From NCBI GenBank assembly GCA_049602155.1, contig JBMYRH010000023.1:18304-82303 (forward strand): a DNA stretch of 64,000 nucleotides. The letters are read 5' to 3'. The position numbers and the translations under genes are program-made. Below the pieces are notes generated by a model, which was not told where the DNA came from, did not search any database, and was given only the letters and a program-made list of their open reading frames with translations. This DNA comes from JBMYRH01 sp049602155. Lineage in GTDB: Bacteria; Myxococcota_A; UBA9042; PHBI01; JBMYRH01. How positions within the stretch are numbered: position 1 is the first letter of the stretch; the number at the start of each line of letters is the position of its first letter. Below, piece by piece: positions 1-8,320 of this stretch.

Positions 1-3000
1 GCCTCTTCAGCCGAGGTGAGGCAAGCGTGCTCGACTCTGTGCGGCCAGGTCAGCGCCTGCGATGGGGCGGAGGACTTGGCCAGCGCCGAGGTCTTTGACG
101 CCGAGCACATGAGCGGGGTGACCAAGAACCATGGGCTCTGCGTTGAGACCTGCGTCGGGCACAGCGCCGCAAACCCCTGGCGTGCGGAGAGCCTGCTCAG
201 CGGCTGCGCCGCGTCTCTCTGGGCTGAGAGCTGCGCTAACGATGAGCTCATCGGCGCGTGCGCTCCTCCGCTCTGCGCCGACAAACCTCCGCAGGACTGC
301 CTGATGTGGGCCCCTGAGGATGGCGGCAATGGCCACGTCTATCAGTGGATGGTGGAGCCTGGCGTGCCGGCACCATTGGAGAGCTGGTTGGCGCTCATCG
401 GGAGCGATCAGAGCACCCACGCTCTAGCCATCAGCGATGGCGATGAGATGGCCTGGGTGAGCGAGGTCTTCCTCGGCGGCAACATCGACTCGACGCCCTT
501 TATCGGCGCGACTTATATCGCGGATGAGGAGGCCTGGAGGTGGTCGACAGGGGAGCTCTTCATCGCGAGTGATTGGGCGCCAGGTGAGCCGAACTTGGAG
601 GCTGGAGAGGACGTCGTGATGAGCGCTGAGGGGTGGCGCATCGCCTCTGAGTCCACCGCCCTTGTGATTGAGATCGCCCCGGTGATTGGCGGGGACCTTG
701 ACCGTGATGAGGTGTCTGACCTTGACGATAACTGCCCGGAGATCGCAAACGGGCCTCAGCGCGACCTCGACCTCGATGGCGTCGGTGACCTGTGCGACGC
801 CTGCCAAAACGGCATCATCGGCTGGCGCTCGAGCGAGGACAATGACGCCAACGCTAACGGGTGCATGGACGGCATCGAGGAGGTCGAGAGTGCCGCCCTC
901 GATGGCGACGGTGATGGCTTCAGCCCCAACGAGGGCGACTGTGACGATGACGACTCAGAGGTCTTCCCGGGCGCCGTGGAGCTCTGCGATAACCTGAACA
1001 ATGACTGCGACAGCCTGATCGACGAGGGCTTCCCAAACGCGGACCTCGACGGGCTCGCCGACTGTGTCGATCCAGACGACGACGGTGATGGCGTCGACGA
1101 TGGGCTGGACTGCGAGCCGCTCGACCCTGACATTTTCCTGGGTAAGCCCGAGCTCTGTAACGGCGTCGACGATGACTGTGACTTGGCGATCGATGAAGGC
1201 TACGCAGCGCCAATCACCTACTACTACCTCGACGATGATGCTGACGGTTATGGAGGGCAGAGCAGCGCTCCTCTCGCTGACTGCTCAGGGCAAGGGCCCC
1301 CGACTGGCTATACCGAAGACAACACCGACTGTGACGACCAAAACACCTTCGTCTACCCTGGGGCCATTGAGCTCTGCGACTCCTTCGATAACGACTGCAA
1401 CGGCGTAGCCGATGACGGCGCAGCAGCCGTGGACCTCGACGGCGATGAGACGCCTGACTGCCTTGATGAGGACATCGACGGAGATGGGTTCTCCAATGAT
1501 CTTGAAGTCGACCAGGGGTCGGATCCGATGGACCCCTTCTCATGTGGCGATCAAGACCTCGACAGCTGTGATGATTGTTCCGAAGTGGGCACGGCCCAGC
1601 CTGGCAACGACGGGCTGGATAGCGACGGTGACGGCGTGTGTGACCTCGGTGATGAGGACGACGACGGTGATGGCGACCCCGACGCCTCCGACTGTGCGCA
1701 GCTGAACCCGCAGATCTACACAGGTGCTCAGGAGATCTGCGGGGACCTCATTGATGACAATTGCGACGGGACCCTCGACGACGGCTGTGATTTAGACGGC
1801 GACAGTGTGGAAGACCAGCTGGATAACTGCCCTGAGGTTTATAACGAATTTCAAGTGGACACCGACGAGGATGGCGCAGGTGACGTCTGTGACCAGGACG
1901 ACGACGACGACGGTGTCTCTGATGTGGTTGAAGAGTTGCAGGGGTCGGACCCGAAGGACGCCTTCTCATGTGGCGACCAAGACCTCGATACCTGTGATGA
2001 TTGTTCCGTAGTGGGCACGGCCCAGCCTGACAACGACGGGCTGGACACCGACGAGGATGGCGCGTGTGACCTCGGTGATGAGGATGACGACGGTGATGGC
2101 GACCCCGACGCCTCCGACTGTGCGCAGCTGAACCCGCAGATCTTCGCCGGGCAGCGCGAGCGCTGCGACGGGGTAGACGAAGATTGTGACACAGCGATCG
2201 ACGAAGACTTTGACCGCCCTGGACTCGACTGCGCTGATGACCCCTGCCTAAGGGGTCCACTGTCCTGTGTGCAGGGGCAGTGTGTCGGTGAGGTTGTGGA
2301 GAGCCCTGTCTGTGGTGCCGCCTGTACCCCAGAGGCGCGCCTTGTGAGCTCGCTGAGCCCCGCTGGGCGGAGCCCCTATCGCTCGGCTCAGGTGCTCGAG
2401 AAGCGCGGCTACTTTGGGACCGATCAGGGTCTTGAGATCTATGACACCAGCGATCCGACCGAGCTGCGGCGCCTAGGCTTTGTAGCGACGCCCGGCCCGG
2501 TGAGCGCTCTGGCCATTGGCCCCGTGGGTGATCCGAGCGGCGCGCGCGCCTATGTCGCGATGGGGGCCCATGGGCTCGCGGCCATCGACGTGCGGGTCCC
2601 TGAGGAGGCTCAGATCACGGCGACGATGAGCGCTGATCCCGATCGGCCCGTCACCGACGTGGCCATAGGGCCAGGGGTGGTCATCGCCGCGGCCGGCTGG
2701 CATGGCGAGGGGGTGAGCGGCGTCACCGTCTGGTCCTATGAAGACCCCGGAGGGCTCCAAGACCTGGACACCCAGAGCTCCTTCCATCAGCTGACCTCTG
2801 ACACGGGGGCGGACGCCAAGATCGCCCTCTACGCAGGGGAGCTCGCTGTGCTCAACACGGGGACGGGTACAGTGACCTACTTTGATCACGCCTATGGGGA
2901 GCCTTGGAGCCTTCAGAATATCGGTGAGTGGGTGTCAGGGGAGACGAGCTACCGCGACATTGATCTGCGCGTGTTCCGGGGTTCGTCGGGTGAGGTCAGT

Positions 3001-5898
3001 GAGCGGCTGCTCTTTGTGGCCTCTGAGGCGGGCCCGGCTCAGCTGGCCTCTCAAGAGGTCACGATCTCAGGCCAAGCCGCGCCGTTGAACCTCAGCGTCC
3101 ATGTCCACGGTGAGGCCGAGGGGGTCGTCGCCACGGGGCTCCGCGCCGCAGACACCCGCCTCTTTGTCCAGACGACGAGCGGCGGCGGGCTCATCATCGA
3201 TAAGGACTGGTCAGATGAGCTCATGGCGGAGGTCACGAGCGCGCTTGAGGGGGCGACGGGGGTCACGGACGCAGCCGTGTGGGGCTCTGTCGCCTACATC
3301 ACCCGGGGCGAGGAGGGGCTCACGGCGCTCAAGATCTCTGATCCGGCCCATGCCTTCACGACCTCGGTGCAGGTCCAAAGCACCGAAGGGTTCTCGCCGA
3401 TCACAGGGCTCCAAATCGTCGATGATCACGCCTACATCACCAATCAGCAAGGGAGCTTCTGGCGGACGCACCTGAGCACCTTGTTTGCCGGGGCAGAGTT
3501 GAGCGCTCCAATCGAGTCACCAGCGCTTGAGCTCGTTGATTCTGACATTGGGGGGCACGAGCGGACCCTCATCTCAGGTCGGGATGCCATGACCCTCTCC
3601 CTCGGAGAGCTTCGCGTCATCAACACCCTCGTTACGGGCAACCACACGGCGATTCAGGTGTCAGGCGCTCACGCCCTTGAGGTAGTCGGCAACTGGGTCT
3701 ACGTGTTGAGGAGCGATGGCACAGGGGTTCTTGATGTCTTTGAGCTCCGCTCACCTGAGGGTGAGCTCTCCTTTAGCGCGGGAACCCCACTCGTCTTTGA
3801 CTTCAGCCTCGAAGGCTCAAGCGCGTGGGCGCCTCGGGTGATGAGCGCTGAGGGGCGCTACGCCTACGTGCTCATCACCTCACCAGAGCTCGGTGCGCAG
3901 GGCTTGGCGCTCGTGGTGATAGACCTCAGTGACCCAGGCGCGCCGCAGCAGGTCGGAGAGCCAATCCCTATCGCCTTTGATGGCTATGTCGTCGATTTCG
4001 TTGTGACCAAGCCGCGGGTCCACGATGGCGTGCTCTATGTCGGCTTCGGAGACACGATCACCGGCCCCGAGTGGGTGACGCGCTTCGATCTGACGCACCC
4101 CAGGTTGCCGATCCCGCTCGGCCTCGCCGCTGAGCTCGAGGGCACGCGCTCCAGTCTTGAGTCCTCAGGCGGGTACCTCTATGGGGGGAGTATCGAAAGC
4201 GAGCCGCCCTCGATCTTCAGCTACGACCCCGACGATGACAGCCCGCCAGCCTTCCTCGCGAAGGCGACGCCGGACAGTGGACAGGTCCTCAAGCTCATCG
4301 ACATGAGCGTCTCGGGGCTCGCCTTTGTGCACGTAGACGAGGTGTACCTGCTGACCTTCAAGCCCTGCAGCGCAGCGGTGGATGCGCATTGTCAGCTGTC
4401 GACCCTCGCTCACTACCCCCTCGAGGTCGGGGTGGGCTACAAGGTGGCGGCTTCTGGTCAGCGCGTCGCGCTCTTGGAGTCCCGTGATGAGGGCGTGAGC
4501 GGGTTGAGCGTCTTTGAGGTGAGCGAGGGTGGGGAGTTGAGCACCCTCTATCGCAGTGAAGACATCGCGGGCGCGGTCTTGAGAGACCTCGTGCTCGACT
4601 CAGAGACCTTGGTCACGGGCTCATCGCAGGGGCTTGGCTTCTATGAGGTGAGTGATGAGGGCGTCACCTCGATAGGCTCAGCCTCTCCTCCGATGGTGGC
4701 CTTCGATCTCCATGAGGGTGAGCTCTGTGGCGCTCTCGCAGGCGGCGCTGGCATCCAATGCTTCGATTTGGATGTTGCAGGCGGCAGCTATGAGCTGAAC
4801 TTGTTGCGCGTGGCGGCGCTCAGTGAGCCGGTGCTCCAGCTCGACTCCAGCGGAGGTCCCTTGGTCGCGACCTTGGCCTCAGGCGCGTTGAGCTTCTGGG
4901 ATCACCCTCAAGACCTGATCTCACCCTGGCATCCAGACAACCCATCCTCGGTGGTCTTGGATGGCCTTGTCTTCGATGACTCTGTCTACACGCTCTGGTT
5001 CACCGACATCCTCTCGGGGCCCTTTGCGGGGGACAAGAGTTTCTCCGTCCAGGCGCACCCCGCCGATGGCTCTAATCAGGCAGTGAGCGAGGTGCTGGCA
5101 GAGGGCGAGGAGCTTGAGCTCTCTGTGCCCCTTTCGCTGGGTGAAGGAGAAAGCGCATCACGGGATTACATCGCGCGCTACGAAGACTGGCTCGCGGTGG
5201 TCGTCCAAGGGGAGCTCTCTTGGTTCTCGCTTGGCGCTGAAGGGCTAGGAGGGTGGACGCAAGTTGTCGCCGAGCTCACTTTGCCCACCACGGAGTCCCT
5301 TGGGCTCGCGATCGAGGGGCCGCGGGTCTATATCGCCGGTGGTCAGTGGCCTCTGCACGTCGCCGAGCTCGGATGTGCGCCCGCCTCTTGTGCGGAGGCG
5401 ACCCTCACGGGGCCACAGACCCGCTGCTATCAAGGCGCGGTGTGGCAGGTCGACAGCTGCGCTCAGCCGACAGGACAAGGGCCTGTGGATGGCGGATGCG
5501 CCGCTGACACGTTCTGCGTGGGCTGCCCGGTCGGGGTGCCCATCTGCTCGGTTGAGGCGAGCTGTGTGTATTACGATCGCTCGGGGACCTACACCTTGAC
5601 GGAGACCGAGGCGCTCGAGGCGTGTGAGGGGCAGTCCTTTGGGCAGGAGATCACCCTCCGGCTCGAGGTGGACAATGAGGGGGCCGTGAGCGCGAGCTTT
5701 GACGCCTCAGGCACGACTCCCTGCGTCGACTGCACCTGCAGCGGCTTGATAGCGGCTCACCACCTCTCGCTGACATGCCAGGATGACTTCGCTTTCGAGC
5801 TCACCTTCGTAGAGCCCACGAGCGTCGCGGGGTCTGTGTCGACGAGCGTCGGTGAGTGCGAGCCCAGCTGGTCTGTGGAAGGGGCGCGCACCGAGTAG
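1..5898 (+). CDS. Giant secreted multidomain protein (5'-truncated): C-type-lectin-like, MopE/TSP3 Ca-binding repeats, beta-propeller
   Basis: The frame is open from base 1, so the true start lies upstream; a GTG at 16 is only an internal candidate. At least 1965 residues are present. The order is: a Cys-rich segment (nt 1-300); a C-type-lectin-like domain (about nt 340-680) with WxWxTGE, WAPGEPN and ED motifs; a long Asp-rich block (690-2230) of thrombospondin-3 type DxDxDG loops and MopE-like CDxxDNDCDxxxDEG units; a propeller-like region (2330-5370) in which short strands end in repeats such as LxIYDTSDPT and LALVVIDLSDPG, resembling LVIVD repeats; then Cys-rich C-terminal modules. Families of this type are exported and bind calcium; a role in adhesion or the cell surface is inference. 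No sorting tail is visible at the C-terminus. The Asp-rich block holds a recent internal duplication. Confidence 0.85.
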   Translation, partial: ASSAEVRQACSTLCGQVSACDGAEDLASAEVFDAEHMSGVTKNHGLCVETCVGHSAANPWRAESLLSGCAASLWAESCANDELIGACAPPLCADKPPQDCLMWAPEDGGNGHVYQWMVEPGVPAPLESWLALIGSDQSTHALAISDGDEMAWVSEVFLGGNIDSTPFIGATYIADEEAWRWSTGELFIASDWAPGEPNLEAGEDVVMSAEGWRIASESTALVIEIAPVIGGDLDRDEVSDLDDNCPEIANGPQRDLDLDGVGDLCDACQNGIIGWRSSEDNDANANGCMDGIEEVESAALDGDGDGFSPNEGDCDDDDSEVFPGAVELCDNLNNDCDSLIDEGFPNADLDGLADCVDPDDDGDGVDDGLDCEPLDPDIFLGKPELCNGVDDDCDLAIDEGYAAPITYYYLDDDADGYGGQSSAPLADCSGQGPPTGYTEDNTDCDDQNTFVYPGAIELCDSFDNDCNGVADDGAAAVDLDGDETPDCLDEDIDGDGFSNDLEVDQGSDPMDPFSCGDQDLDSCDDCSEVGTAQPGNDGLDSDGDGVCDLGDEDDDGDGDPDASDCAQLNPQIYTGAQEICGDLIDDNCDGTLDDGCDLDGDSVEDQLDNCPEVYNEFQVDTDEDGAGDVCDQDDDDDGVSDVVEELQGSDPKDAFSCGDQDLDTCDDCSVVGTAQPDNDGLDTDEDGACDLGDEDDDGDGDPDASDCAQLNPQIFAGQRERCDGVDEDCDTAIDEDFDRPGLDCADDPCLRGPLSCVQGQCVGEVVESPVCGAACTPEARLVSSLSPAGRSPYRSAQVLEKRGYFGTDQGLEIYDTSDPTELRRLGFVATPGPVSALAIGPVGDPSGARAYVAMGAHGLAAIDVRVPEEAQITATMSADPDRPVTDVAIGPGVVIAAAGWHGEGVSGVTVWSYEDPGGLQDLDTQSSFHQLTSDTGADAKIALYAGELAVLNTGTGTVTYFDHAYGEPWSLQNIGEWVSGETSYRDIDLRVFRGSSGEVSERLLFVASEAGPAQLASQEVTISGQAAPLNLSVHVHGEAEGVVATGLRAADTRLFVQTTSGGGLIIDKDWSDELMAEVTSALEGATGVTDAAVWGSVAYITRGEEGLTALKISDPAHAFTTSVQVQSTEGFSPITGLQIVDDHAYITNQQGSFWRTHLSTLFAGAELSAPIESPALELVDSDIGGHERTLISGRDAMTLSLGELRVINTLVTGNHTAIQVSGAHALEVVGNWVYVLRSDGTGVLDVFELRSPEGELSFSAGTPLVFDFSLEGSSAWAPRVMSAEGRYAYVLITSPELGAQGLALVVIDLSDPGAPQQVGEPIPIAFDGYVVDFVVTKPRVHDGVLYVGFGDTITGPEWVTRFDLTHPRLPIPLGLAAELEGTRSSLESSGGYLYGGSIESEPPSIFSYDPDDDSPPAFLAKATPDSGQVLKLIDMSVSGLAFVHVDEVYLLTFKPCSAAVDAHCQLSTLAHYPLEVGVGYKVAASGQRVALLESRDEGVSGLSVFEVSEGGELSTLYRSEDIAGAVLRDLVLDSETLVTGSSQGLGFYEVSDEGVTSIGSASPPMVAFDLHEGELCGALAGGAGIQCFDLDVAGGSYELNLLRVAALSEPVLQLDSSGGPLVATLASGALSFWDHPQDLISPWHPDNPSSVVLDGLVFDDSVYTLWFTDILSGPFAGDKSFSVQAHPADGSNQAVSEVLAEGEELELSVPLSLGEGESASRDYIARYEDWLAVVVQGELSWFSLGAEGLGGWTQVVAELTLPTTESLGLAIEGPRVYIAGGQWPLHVAELGCAPASCAEATLTGPQTRCYQGAVWQVDSCAQPTGQGPVDGGCAADTFCVGCPVGVPICSVEASCVYYDRSGTYTLTETEALEACEGQSFGQEITLRLEVDNEGAVSASFDASGTTPCVDCTCSGLIAAHHLSLTCQDDFAFELTFVEPTSVAGSVSTSVGECEPSWSVEGARTE
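1515..2143 (+). repeat. Pair of 203-bp near-identical direct repeats inside the first gene
   Basis: Bases 1515-1717 and 1941-2143 are nearly the same, starting ggggtcgga and ending cccgcagatct, with few differences. Both are in frame and encode GSDPxDxFSCGDQDLDxCDDC followed by Asp-rich Ca-binding loops. The copies start 426 bp apart. High nucleotide identity, not only protein similarity, suggests a recent duplication or gene conversion. Confidence 0.9.
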
Positions 5899-5969
5899 CC
5901 TAGAGCCCTTGTCGCTTTTAAGTGGGATGAAGGCTTGCTCTGAGCGTGTGTGCGGGTGATCATCGTGCC

Positions 5970-7421
5970 GTGCGGGTGGCATTTACCATGGCGCCGTGTT
6001 GGCGTTTGCAGTTCAACCTGAGCGACCTCTATCCGGTGCCGAGGCTCGGGATCGGTCAGATCGCCAGCGTGTTGCGTGATAACGGTCACGCGGTCTCGAT
6101 GGTCGACGTCATCGCCGAGGGCTGGACCCCTGAGCAGTTCGGGGCTTGGGCCAAGGCCGAGCGCGCCCAGGTCGTCGGGCTCTCATGCACGATCTTGAGC
6201 GTCCGAGAGGCCTTCGCCTTCTGCGCGGCGGCCAAGGACTCCATCCCCGGCGTGGTCACCGTCGTCGGCGGGCCTGGGGTGGGCGGATGGAAGCCTGAGG
6301 AGCTTTTCCAATACGGAGGAGACGCCGTCGACTACTTCGTGCGAGGCGAGGGCGAGCAGGCGATGCGCGAGCTCTTAGAGGTCTTGGAGCATGGCGGCGA
6401 TTTAGGCACCGTCGCCAACCTGATGTGGCGTGATGGCGCGGGGTGTCATGAGAACCGCAAGAGCGGGCTCCTGGACCTTGGGCCGCTACCGAGCCCGGCG
6501 TGGGATCTGATGCCGATGGAGAAGTACCGGCTGCACCCGCCCTGGGGAGCGCACCCCTATGCGACGGTGATGGAGACGGCGCGCGGCTGCACCTATCCGT
6601 GCAACTTCTGCTGCCTCTCTCGCCCGGTCAAAGAGCGCAGTGTCGACTGGATCGTCGAGGAGACGATGCGCCTCCATAGAGCCTACGGCCTGCGTGAGAT
6701 TCACTTTGTCGACCCGACCTTTACCCTGGACGCCGACCGCGCTCGGGAGGTGGGTCGCGCGCTCAAATCGCTCCCCTTCGATCTCCACTGGACGTGCAAG
6801 ACGCGGGTCGATCATATCGATGGTCGGCTGGCTGAAGACCTCGCTGATGCCGGGTGCTATGGCATCGCGTTTGGCGTCGAGTCAGGCGCCGACTTGGTCC
6901 TCGCTCAGATGAAGAAGAAGCTGATGATCGAGACGACCCGCGAGGCCTTTAAGGCGTGCAAGACGAGCGGGATTCGGACGATCGCCTATTGCCTCGTCGC
7001 GGGGCCGGCTGAGAACGACGAGACGGTCCAGAGCACGGTGAAATTCATGCGGGAGATCGAGGCCGATTACGTCCTCTACGGGGTTGTCGATCCCGACCCG
7101 GCGAATGCGCTGACGCGTCAGTCGATCGCTCAGGGCCACTTTACCCATGAGGACCTCGCTGAGTTCTATTTGGGGGAGGGCAACTCGCGCTTCCAAACGA
7201 CGACCGTGACGGGTTACCCCGTGGATCAAGCCCAAGCATGGCTCAAGAGCGCGACGAGCGACTTCTATCTGCGGCCCAAATATATGTGGGGGCGCGTGCG
7301 GGACCTGCGCTCGCTGCAGGACGCCAAGAACCTGGCGAGCGGCGGCTCGGGCTTCCTCCGTGACCTCGTCGGCATCACCCGACACTGGCGCAAACGCAGC
7401 CGGGAGCGCTTCGCGGGCTAG
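5970..7421 (+). CDS. B12-binding-domain radical SAM protein
   Basis: About 483 residues. The N-terminal half looks like a cobalamin-binding Rossmann domain (LGIGQIASVLRDNGHAV, VVGLSCTILS, VTVVGGPGVGG, YFVRGEGEQAMRELL). The radical SAM core starts at the GCTYPCNFCC segment near residue 207, with the CxxxCxxC cluster intact, followed by HFVDPTFTLD and the FGVESGAD strand motif. This is the BchE/P-methylase-like class of [4Fe-4S] enzymes, which make 5'-deoxyadenosyl radicals; the substrate cannot be told. Start: GTG 5970 gives MRVAFTMAP..., like relatives that open with a beta strand; GTG 5946, GTG 5976 and ATG 5988 are alternatives. The usual GGPH of the B12 domain reads GGPG. Neighbours give no pathway clue. 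Confidence 0.85.
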   Translation: MRVAFTMAPCWRLQFNLSDLYPVPRLGIGQIASVLRDNGHAVSMVDVIAEGWTPEQFGAWAKAERAQVVGLSCTILSVREAFAFCAAAKDSIPGVVTVVGGPGVGGWKPEELFQYGGDAVDYFVRGEGEQAMRELLEVLEHGGDLGTVANLMWRDGAGCHENRKSGLLDLGPLPSPAWDLMPMEKYRLHPPWGAHPYATVMETARGCTYPCNFCCLSRPVKERSVDWIVEETMRLHRAYGLREIHFVDPTFTLDADRAREVGRALKSLPFDLHWTCKTRVDHIDGRLAEDLADAGCYGIAFGVESGADLVLAQMKKKLMIETTREAFKACKTSGIRTIAYCLVAGPAENDETVQSTVKFMREIEADYVLYGVVDPDPANALTRQSIAQGHFTHEDLAEFYLGEGNSRFQTTTVTGYPVDQAQAWLKSATSDFYLRPKYMWGRVRDLRSLQDAKNLASGGSGFLRDLVGITRHWRKRSRERFAG

Positions 7422-7454
7422 ACCCGGCACGGGTCCTGCATTGCGCGTCGGGTC

Positions 7455-8174
7455 ATGATGACCCCATTGCTCGATCTCCTCTGGCCCCCGGCCTGCTCCG
7501 CGTGCGGCGCATCCCCCGTGCATCGGCCTCTCTGCCTCCCCTGTGAGGCGACCCTCATCGGCGGCGCTCTCGCTGCGTGCCCGGGCTGTGGTGGGGTCTA
7601 CTTGACCCCCCCGGTGGGGGGCGGTGACCACCGCTGCGGTTCCTGCCTGACCCGGGACCCGCCCTGGGTCCAAGCCGTGGGCGCCTATGCCTACGGTGGC
7701 GCCCTCCGCGACGCCATCGTGCGATGGAAGAGCCGCCCAGACCACACGCTGAGTCCGGCGATGCAGCGGTTGATGATCGAGGGCCATGAGGCGGCGGGTT
7801 GGGCGCCGACGTCCGAGGTGACCTGTGTGGTCCCGGTGCCCTCGCCGTTCAGTGCACTGCGACGCCGTGGTTTCAACCCAGCGGGGCTCTTGGCGCGGGC
7901 GATGTCGCGTCATTGGGGCTGGCCTGTGATCACAGGGTTGAGGGTGAAGCCGGGGAAGGGATCGTCTCATGGTGCGACGCGCGCGGCCCGGTCGCGACGA
8001 TTACGGGGTGTTTTTAAAGGAGAACGAAGGGCGCTCTCTGGGGCATCGATCGTGCTCGTCGACGACGTGATGACGACCGGCGCGACGGCCCGCGCTGCGG
8101 CCAGTGCTTGTGCCCGTGCAGGCGCACAGTCCATCACAGTAGCGGTGTTGGCACGGGCCCCTTTGGACGGGTGA
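7455..8174 (+). CDS. comF: ComF-like phosphoribosyltransferase
   Basis: 239 residues, the usual ComF length. The N-terminus carries CxxC pairs (CSACG and CLPC, then CPGCG and CGSC), as in the zinc-binding double-zinc-ribbon of ComF. The C-terminal half is a type I phosphoribosyltransferase fold, with VVPVPSP and RGFNPAGLLARAM followed by the PRPP-binding loop VLVDDVMTTGATA. ComF family proteins are cytoplasmic and needed for DNA uptake in naturally competent bacteria; the exact reaction is not settled. The ATG codons at 7455 and 7458 are adjacent and either may start. It lies 33 bases after the radical SAM gene and may be co-transcribed. A strong hairpin follows. Confidence 0.88.
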   Translation: MMTPLLDLLWPPACSACGASPVHRPLCLPCEATLIGGALAACPGCGGVYLTPPVGGGDHRCGSCLTRDPPWVQAVGAYAYGGALRDAIVRWKSRPDHTLSPAMQRLMIEGHEAAGWAPTSEVTCVVPVPSPFSALRRRGFNPAGLLARAMSRHWGWPVITGLRVKPGKGSSHGATRAARSRRLRGVFKGERRALSGASIVLVDDVMTTGATARAAASACARAGAQSITVAVLARAPLDG

Positions 8175-8208
8175 TCGCTCGCGCACGGAGCCGCGTGCAT
8201 GCCCGTGT

Positions 8209-8241
8209 GTGAGGCGCACGGGTTGCGCGCGCGCGCCTCAC
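8209..8241 (+). terminator. Strong inverted repeat after the comF-like gene
   Basis: Perfect 9-bp arms GTGAGGCGC and GCGCCTCAC are separated by a 15-base GC-rich loop, 34 bases after the comF stop codon. Only a weak pyrimidine run (ttcctt) follows, so it is a poor match to a canonical rho-independent terminator. It could instead be a pause or mRNA-end structure. Confidence 0.4.
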
Positions 8242-8283
8242 TTCCTTGCGTGGCTGAGGGTCAGTGGGTAGGAATGGAGCTTA

Positions 8284-8302
8284 GCGCGCGGTGGACGCGC
8301 GC
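8284..8302 (+). promoter_or_regulatory. Leader hairpin just upstream of the giant lipoprotein start
   Basis: A perfect 7-bp stem GCGCGCG / CGCGCGC encloses the 5-base loop gtgga. It ends 18 bases before the ATG at 8321, immediately before the purine-rich taggggg ribosome-binding region. In an mRNA this very stable hairpin would sit next to the ribosome site. A regulatory role is inference. Confidence 0.35.
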
Positions 8303-8320
8303 GTCGTAGGGGGCAGCGTC

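Noticed and set aside
6882..7970. 362-residue minus-strand frame over the radical SAM and comF genes
   Set aside because: Covers two well-recognised genes on the other strand; no motif of its own.
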